This document shows positions 58,653-64,000 of a stretch of 64,000 bases of DNA, in pieces. Position 1 is the stretch's first letter, and each line of letters begins with the position of its first letter. The notes below the pieces were generated by a model that saw nothing but the letters and a program-made list of their open reading frames with translations, was not told the origin of the DNA and ran no database searches. The stretch spans positions 51,654,679 through 51,718,678 of the forward strand of contig CM018047.1 of assembly GCA_008638375.1 (NCBI GenBank), written 5' to 3'. This DNA comes from Nyssa sinensis (taxonomy: Eukaryota; Streptophyta; Magnoliopsida; Cornales; Nyssaceae). Position numbers and translations under genes: made by a program.

Positions 58653-61600
58653 AAAAAAAAAAAAATTGGGCAGTAGGGTTTCTAGCAGAGTTTTGGAACG
58701 TTCGTGCTTATGGTGGGCGTGATAAGAAGCGGCAATGGCCTGGTCGTGGGTGGCCCTTTCGGCGGAGGGTATACTTGGTGGTTTTGTGAGGCGATGTAGT
58801 ACTATATAGTGGCGGTTGGCGGTGGCTTGATGCGGTGGCTACCAATGGTGTCAACAATGGTGATGGGCTTCGATCAACAGAGAGAGACAGTGAACCACGC
58901 ACGAGCGACGAGAGCGACGATCGGCTGAGATTCTTTCTTTTCTCAGTTGCAATCAGTGAGAGAATCGGCGTAACAGGGGTACACCAGGCGTTTCGATCTG
59001 ATGGGTAGCGAGAAGCAATGGAATTGATGACGACAATGGATGTTTTCGATCTGATGTTTACTGATTGAGAATGGATGTTTCGGCAATACTCGGTTGGCTG
59101 CTCTGCTTCTCAGAGGCGTCCCACTCCTCTGTATACGATTTGAACATCACAGGCTTGCGCTTGGAATCTTGGAACGTCGACCGTGGTGTACGGCCGCCGA
59201 CTCGACTCGGACGGACGAGGACTTATCCTGTGCTGGCCAGAAGACTGCGGCCTTGAGCGCCAAAGATCCACCGAACTTCCCCAGGTGGGAGGATCAGCTG
59301 AAGATGAGAAAGCTGTGTTAGAAAAGCTTCTTGCTTATCATCCTCATTCTGAAGACAACATTGAATGTGGGCTTGATTCTATTATGGTTGATCGACATTC
59401 CGACAGGGTTTGGATCGGAGTTGGCTCTGATACCATCTTGAATGATGATGAAAAAATATATATTTTCATTTATAATTTTATGTTTACATAAACCACCATT
59501 ATATAAGATACAAACCCTAATTACACCTCTCTAATAGGAAAGAATAATGTCAACATAATACAGCTTGTAATTCAACAATAAATTCATAATTATGATAGTT
59601 ATTGAGAACCAGGTTTTGTATTGAAAATTAATTTCTCTGAACCATCGAAGTTAATACTTAATATTACTATTTGGAAAAGTGTTTTTACCTTAACCGCAGC
59701 TTCAACAAGATTTACGCGTTCAATAGGCAATTTAATCCAAACGCCACTCTTTCCCTGAAAAGATACATCATTGGTGAAAATTAAAAATTAAAAAAAAAAA
59801 AAAATTGCACTAAACTTTAAGAAGTTTTTGTGTGGACCAGGTTATTGTCCAAGTTCATCACAGATTGCCAACTTGATAAAACAATTTTTTGTCCTCCTTC
59901 AAGCCAAACAACCAATCCAAATGGTTGAATGTTATTAGTCTCATTCATTAATTAGATTCACACAAAACATTCTCCACATAACTCTAAAAGAAATAATTGT
60001 TTGTCAGTCTATGTCAGACACCGTGTTAAAGAGAATGTCTTTCGATACATTAGTCTACGAACTGTTATTCATTAATTCCTAATGTAATACACCCGTGTCA
60101 ATGAGTATCAATCACGTTAATAAATAATCCACATATTGAACTAATATGACTAATGCTCATTGATACGAGTGTAGTGCACTACAATTAATAAACTTATACG
60201 TCAAAATGTGTCTAGAATTTTGATATATCTTTTTTTCCTATAACCTTTAATCGTGAAGGTGCCTTTTGGACTGAGTGATTTACGAAAATGACATAGAAAC
60301 CTCTAATCATGAAGGTGCCTTTCAGACTTTGAGTCATTTATGAAAATGACATAGGAAACTCTAATTATGAAGGTCTCTTTTTGCTTAAGAATCAAAGGAG
60401 CAAATCCGTAAAAGTTACTGTTTAGTTAAAAGCTTAGGTCCAGTGGGTTCGTCATATCAATATTAGAATTTAAAAAATTCTTATGAAATTTCTTTGAAAA
60501 ATAACTCCTTAATTATTAAATAAAAATTAATCAAAAATAGTAACAAAAATCTAAATTTTAATTTCTTTTAGAGAAATAGTGAGATATTACAATATATGAA
60601 TTATAATCAATCAATTAAACACTCTAACATACATAATCTCTCAAATATGAGTAACAAAAAGCAACTTAATTCAACTTATAACTGGATAAAAATAATACTC
60701 ACATCTCTTTGTTAAAAAAATAAAATTTAAACTTATGACCTCTCCTTTAAAGAAGAGCATGAGTAGCCGACTAAGCTAGTTCAGTTGGTCACCCTACTAA
60801 ATCCTTTGAGTCCAAGGGTAGAATGTTGGTAGACTAACATCGGCCATAACTCATCTCAAATTTTAGAAGAAAAAAAAATTAGTCTACCGTAGAATTTTGG
60901 TCAGCCTAAACTTTATCCATTGAATCTCACAAGCATGCTTATATAATCGTATTTGAGACTACATGGGTGTTTGGTCAAATACTGAAATCAACAAATTAGT
61001 TTGTTGAAATGTTTATCCATAGGAAAAAGGAAAATATTTTGTTATCTAAATTCTATGCTTAAATCTATGCCTAAATGAGAAAGAGTCATTAATCGATGAA
61101 ATGATTCTTTAAAAAACAATTGATATGATAACAATCAATAATTTTCTCTCATTTTGGCACATATTTAGACATAGAAATTTGAGTCATGAAATACTATCCT
61201 AGAAAAAAAAAACATAGCATTACAAGAAAAGCAGTCTTGGACTATTTTTTGGAAGCAATTTTTCCATGTAGGAGACGAAACACCAAATAAAAAAAAAAAA
61301 AAAAAAACCCTTTTGCCAAATAGCTTCTAAGTCGCGCTGTGTTACAATTCGTGAAATAAGCTATCAATGGCCGATTTAGAAATTAGAGTTTAGGGGACAA
61401 AAATATAATTATCAAGAATTTATGAAGGATTCTCATGAATATAAAAAAAATAAAAAATCAAGTCCTAAGTTTTTTAAAAGAAATTATAAACTTAGTGGTA
61501 AAAAGTACTATTTCAATTAGAGAAATCAAATTGAGTTCTAATAGTGAGTTGTTCCATCTTAATTTATTAAAATTAATGAATTTCAAATTGTAATCAAGTA

Positions 61601-61887
61601 TAGTTTGTATGTCTTGGACCGGCATGTAATTGAGTTAATTATAAGTCGAATTCAAATAACATAAATTTGTATGTACAATCAACCCTCTTATATTTAATAT
61701 TTAATAAGTTAATAATTTTTAGTAATTAATAAATTTTAAAAAATCTGACTTGGTTCCATGTTGGATAATTGATAGTTATATTACCTAATAATTAATAATT
61801 TTTTTCAAAAAGATCTTTATAATATTAATTTTTAGAGACATAAAATTGTTATATATGTCCTTATTTATATACCACGACATAACTTGA

Positions 61888-61927
<40 letters not shown>

Positions 61928-62487
61928 TTTTACATAATAAAAGTCAAAGTATTGTAAGTGAAGAAAATTATGATATAAACAAATGCAAAAAACACAATTT
62001 CAATTCAAAAGAATATTAAGAATTTTTATATGCTTTAATTTGAACACTATATATTTTATATGAAAGACCGAATTATAGTTAAAAATTTGAACATGAAGTC
62101 TTTTATTATACCAAAAGTCATATATATATATATATATATATAAATAAAGAACTCTTATTAGTTTATAGGAGTGCAAATAAATTTTCTATGTGTCTATTAA
62201 TTATAAAAGAGTGGACTATATTATTAAGATATGTATTGACTTATGGATCCGAAACATTGTGTAATTAAATTCATTTGGAAAGGAAAATAAGTTAATAAAA
62301 TAGCTACCTGTTGCCTCCATTTTGAAATTGAAGCTCTAAGCAAAATAGTAAAGACATTAGGATCCACAGCCTCCTTAATTTCTACAATGACTCCTCTGTA
62401 GGCGTCCTCGGATGCATCAAGCTGCTCAACTTTGTTTTCAGGAACGACTTGCTTCCCAACCGATAATGAACTTGCTGTATTCGACAT
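48561..62487 (-). CDS. Nudix hydrolase (plant NUDT2/5/6/7/10 clade), eight exons, intron 2 enlarged by a retrotransposon
   Basis: Exons with GT-AG borders: 62487-62308, 59754-59689, 51029-50892, 50182-50105, 50004-49954, 49845-49811, 49614-49505 and 48755-48561, about 283 codons, the family's usual length. The Nudix box (G-x5-E-x7-REUxEExG) spans exons 4-5: GVVDEGEDICDAAIREVKEE. Other hallmarks are GKSGVWIKLPIERVNLVEAA, EGFWYHHAEPTYLMLVYWIP and SFFGKSDLFFVCMLKP. Relatives are cytosolic ADP-ribose/NADH pyrophosphatases acting in redox and immune signalling. The start at 62487 is provisional: an in-frame acceptor-like site at 62529-62530 leaves room for an upstream exon. Exon 7 carries one extra base (about 49510-49511) that puts exon 8 (WMPIEEYAG...) out of frame; this is either a real lesion or a sequence error. 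Intron 2 holds an 8.4-kb copia element. Confidence 0.88.
51177..51340 (-). repeat. 3' LTR of copia-2
   Basis: A 164-bp LTR. It contains a 22-bp tandem duplication of ATAATACAGCTTGTAA-type sequence near its 5' end that is absent from the other LTR, and abuts the polypurine tract at 51341-51350. Confidence 0.9.
51433..54774 (-). pseudogene. copia-2 pol polyprotein (one internal stop)
   Basis: From 54774 to 53683 the frame encodes the region after the zinc knuckle, the protease (WIIDSGATDHM), the pre-integrase zinc region (WLWHRRLGHA ... CDVCELAKSH) and the integrase core with catalytic residues in HSDVWGP, RSDNGGEY and NGVAERK. A TGA at 53682-53680 interrupts it where relatives have Arg, consistent with a CGA to TGA transition. 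The frame then continues unbroken for about 750 codons to the stop at 51433: integrase end, reverse transcriptase (RLVAKGYTQ, FAPVAKINTVR, catalytic YVDDM) and RNase H (DADWAGD, SSGEAE, LYCDNKSA). Apart from that stop and the split gag, coding capacity is well preserved. Confidence 0.92.
54824..57756 (-). mobile_element. Solo LTR, probably Ty3/gypsy, inserted in copia-2 gag
   Basis: A 2933-bp insertion starts TGTCACGCCCCAAATTCC and ends CAGGTTGTTACA. Read on the minus strand it begins TGTAACAACCTGAAAA and ends GGGGCGTGACA, a pattern of long plant gypsy LTRs. The exact 5-bp target duplication GGATG lies at 54819-54823 and 57757-57761. There is no primer site, polypurine tract or coding domain inside, so it is a solo LTR left by recombination between two LTRs. 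It interrupts the copia-2 gag within its CCHC zinc knuckle. Orientation is inferred from the termini. Confidence 0.85.
57295..57680. repeat. Compound (CT)n/(CA)n/(TA)n/(AAT)n microsatellites
   Basis: Successive CT, CACA, TATA and TAA/AAT runs near one end of the solo LTR. Overlapping open frames here are low-complexity products of the repeats. Confidence 0.9.
57752..58510 (-). pseudogene. copia-2 gag (truncated by solo LTR)
   Basis: Starts at the ATG at 58510 (MSASSGIKSVPLVVQSES) and carries the copia gag region of the UBN2 type (NYDVWSQIMEMHIAEREKL, LSVYYGELTEIFQELD, FLAGLDGNFEQLRGEI). It runs into the solo LTR at 57756, just after the first cysteine of the zinc knuckle; the remaining knuckle residues lie beyond the insertion before 54823. 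The gag frame is otherwise free of stops. Confidence 0.9.
58511..59422 (-). other. Leader of copia-2
   Basis: About 0.9 kb between primer site and gag start, unusually long for a copia element. It contains a T-run of about 35 followed by an A-run (58614-58664) and GC-rich stretches. No domain recognised. Confidence 0.55.
59423..59435 (-). other. Primer binding site of copia-2
   Basis: GGCTCTGATACCA on the plus strand reads TGGTATCAGAGCC on the minus strand, matching the complement of the initiator tRNA-Met 3' end, immediately next to the LTR. Confidence 0.9.
59436..59577 (-). repeat. 5' LTR of copia-2
   Basis: A 142-bp LTR with the same termini as 51177-51340, flanked on its outer side by ATAAA. 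Confidence 0.92.
59755..62307 (-). other. Intron 1 of the Nudix gene
   Basis: A 2.55-kb AT-rich intron with good GT and AG borders. It contains (TA)n tracts (about 61885-61924 and 62121-62141) and poly-A runs. I see no inserted gene. Confidence 0.6.
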
Positions 62488-62527
62488 GAATCTGTTAAAG
62501 AATGGAGTCACAGTTTGAACCTCAACA

Positions 62528-64000
62528 CCTGAAGGAACAACAATCAGTCAAATATCTGTCAACTAAGAACTTTTTAGGGTGTGTGACTATTAGAACAACT
62601 TTTTATATATACTATAAATATATATGAAAAAAAACACACATCCAATTAGAGAGTAAAAATATGCAATAGAAAATTTAGTTAAATTGGTACGACATGCGAC
62701 AACACATGAAATTGAAAGAACATAAATATATATATATATATATATATATCAAATTAATTGTATAAAAAATTAGAAGAAAAAGTGATGGAAAGAGCTGGCC
62801 TTGTAAGGCACAAAAGTAGAGATTACCTATTAAAACAATTGCACTTCCTTTAAGTAAACGATAAAAATAGCTATAGGTATTTCAAGATACAACCCAAAAG
62901 TAAAGATTACCTATTATATAAAATAGTGCAAGAAAATAGTAAAAGAAGAAAAGAGAAATTTCATAGAAGAATCATAAAAGAAGGATGTAAATTGAATACC
63001 CAAAATGCCTCAGCGCCTTTAATCTTTTATACGCTAAGAATATTTATATGATTCTTAAGTAACATTGCACAAGATTAAATATAATATTATGTCTACATTA
63101 AAACTATAAAAAACTAAAAAATTTGGAAACTATCAAAGTTTTGAAACTTTAAAAATTCAATAAATTCTAACAATAATTTCTAGATCCACTACTGTATAAC
63201 CCCAAATTAAATTAACAATTTGATTTTGGTTGATTTGCTTCAATAATTTTGCCTATATTACCAATAAATAGCTACATATCATTTATGTCATGTATTTGAT
63301 ATTCCATGTTTATAATAAGAATATAGGGAGCTCTAACATTAAACATACAAAGTAATAATTTTAGGTCTCACCTATAAAGAAAACTCTAAATTTTGTATAT
63401 TTATAGCATAATTTAAACTAAAATTCTATATCCAATAAAAGTTTGAGTTTTAAAAAGAGGCCTCAAATTTTGTATTTATAGTATAATACTAAAACTAATG
63501 AAATTCTAAAAATGTTCCGAATAAAAGAATATTTTCGACAATGTAAGAATTTTATTATTTAGAGTTTATATTCAACATTCGCATCTATACTATCGAAATA
63601 GTATTATAGTTTTATATTATTATATATATACTCTGAAAACAAATCATTATAAATATTTATATATAAATATTTATTAGAGTTTTATCTATATTTAAATTAC
63701 TCAAAACTCTTATAGTATAAATTATTTTAACATTATTTTTAAAAACAAATTTTATTAAAAAAAAAATTTCTTCTTTTGTTACGAAAGCAAAAAGAAAAAG
63801 GAAAAATTCTCAGTTAGCATTGTGGTTTTAGGTTTCAAATTATTTAAGTTGATCCTATAAGAATAGTATTTTTCGCAAGCCAAGTGATACTTGAAAAGAT
63901 TAGGGAATATGTCTTCATTCACGGCTTAAGCTGAACTCTATAAGAATAATATTTTTTGTAAGTGATACCCGGAAAGATTAAGGAATATGTCTTTGTTCAC
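62528..64000. other. 5' flank or upstream intron of the Nudix gene
   Basis: AT-rich DNA with a (TA)n tract at about 62724-62749. It should hold the Nudix promoter, or an upstream intron and exon if the acceptor-like site at 62529-62530 is used. Nothing else is recognisable. Confidence 0.4.
63845..64000. repeat. Tandem repeat running to the window end
   Basis: Two units of about 80 bp (63845-63925 and 63926-64000) share CTATAAGAATA, GTGATAC and GGAATATGTCTT. The second is cut by the window edge, so more units may follow. Confidence 0.7.

Larger units (their letters stand above)
51177..59577 (-). mobile_element. Ty1/copia retrotransposon (copia-2) in Nudix intron 2
   Basis: LTRs at 59577-59436 (5') and 51340-51177 (3') read TGTTGA... 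to ...CATTCAAGA on the minus strand. The exact 5-bp target duplication ATAAA lies at 51172-51176 and 59578-59582. An initiator-tRNA primer site directly follows the 5' LTR and the purine run TGAGGGGGAG precedes the 3' LTR. Gag, protease, integrase, reverse transcriptase and RNase H are in copia order and nearly intact. The LTRs differ by only three or four substitutions plus one 22-bp duplication, so insertion is much more recent than copia-1. It lies in the same orientation as the host gene. A 2.9-kb solo LTR splits gag; without it the element is about 5.5 kb. Confidence 0.94.

Noticed and set aside
60700..60800. Minus-strand tRNA-like segment (AGCTTAGTCGGCTACTCATG) as a SINE
   Set aside because: Box A and box B are only weakly matched, and no tail or target duplication was found. 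It may be an old SINE fragment, but support is too thin to annotate.

Overview
This is nuclear DNA from a flowering plant, almost certainly a eudicot. The evidence is intron-split genes with GT-AG borders, plant-specific families (NF-YB, an arabinogalactan-type fasciclin protein, a plant Nudix hydrolase, a REM-type B3 domain), very AT-rich spacers, and plant transposon classes (Ty1/copia, CACTA/En-Spm, TRIM, MITEs). The species cannot be named from the sequence.

Host genes are sparse. They are: a small two-pass membrane protein of unknown function at 2.5-3.2 kb (+); an intronless NF-YB3-type CCAAT-binding subunit at 28.3-28.9 kb (+); an FLA2-like fasciclin arabinogalactan protein at 39.9-41.1 kb (+) with a one-base frameshift; and a Nudix hydrolase on the minus strand with eight recognisable exons between 62.5 and 48.6 kb. 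No operon-like or pathway link between them is visible.

Most of the window is transposon, in two nested stacks. Stack 1 is a decayed copia element (5292-25527). A 15.5-kb CACTA element (7815-23356, target duplication TTA) is inserted in its integrase. A second CACTA element of the same family (7996-15858, target duplication GAC) is inserted in opposite orientation near the 3' end of the first. The inner CACTA carries no visible transposase. In its place it has two exons that together encode a complete, uninterrupted REM/VRN1-like B3 DNA-binding domain, apparently captured from a host gene. Both CACTA elements carry a 161-bp tandem array, homogeneous in the inner and eroded in the outer, and TTAGCGACGCAC-type subterminal repeats. 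Their opposite orientation makes a head-to-head inverted repeat of about 2.8-3.1 kb per arm, centred at 15858. The outer CACTA keeps remains of a Transposase_24 (Ptta/En/Spm) gene.

Stack 2 lies in the second recognised intron of the Nudix gene. It is a younger copia element on the minus strand (51177-59577, target duplication ATAAA), itself interrupted by a 2.9-kb solo LTR (54824-57756, target duplication GGATG) that lands inside the gag zinc knuckle. Smaller elements include a TRIM with duplication GAACT and a 495-bp tandem duplication (35333-36402), a truncated TRIM relative near 33 kb, a Stowaway-like MITE upstream of NF-YB, other MITE-like sequences and several perfect hairpins.

Exon borders and element ends were worked out by reading splice sites, target duplications and termini by eye. 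Family assignments rest on recognised motifs, not on database searches.
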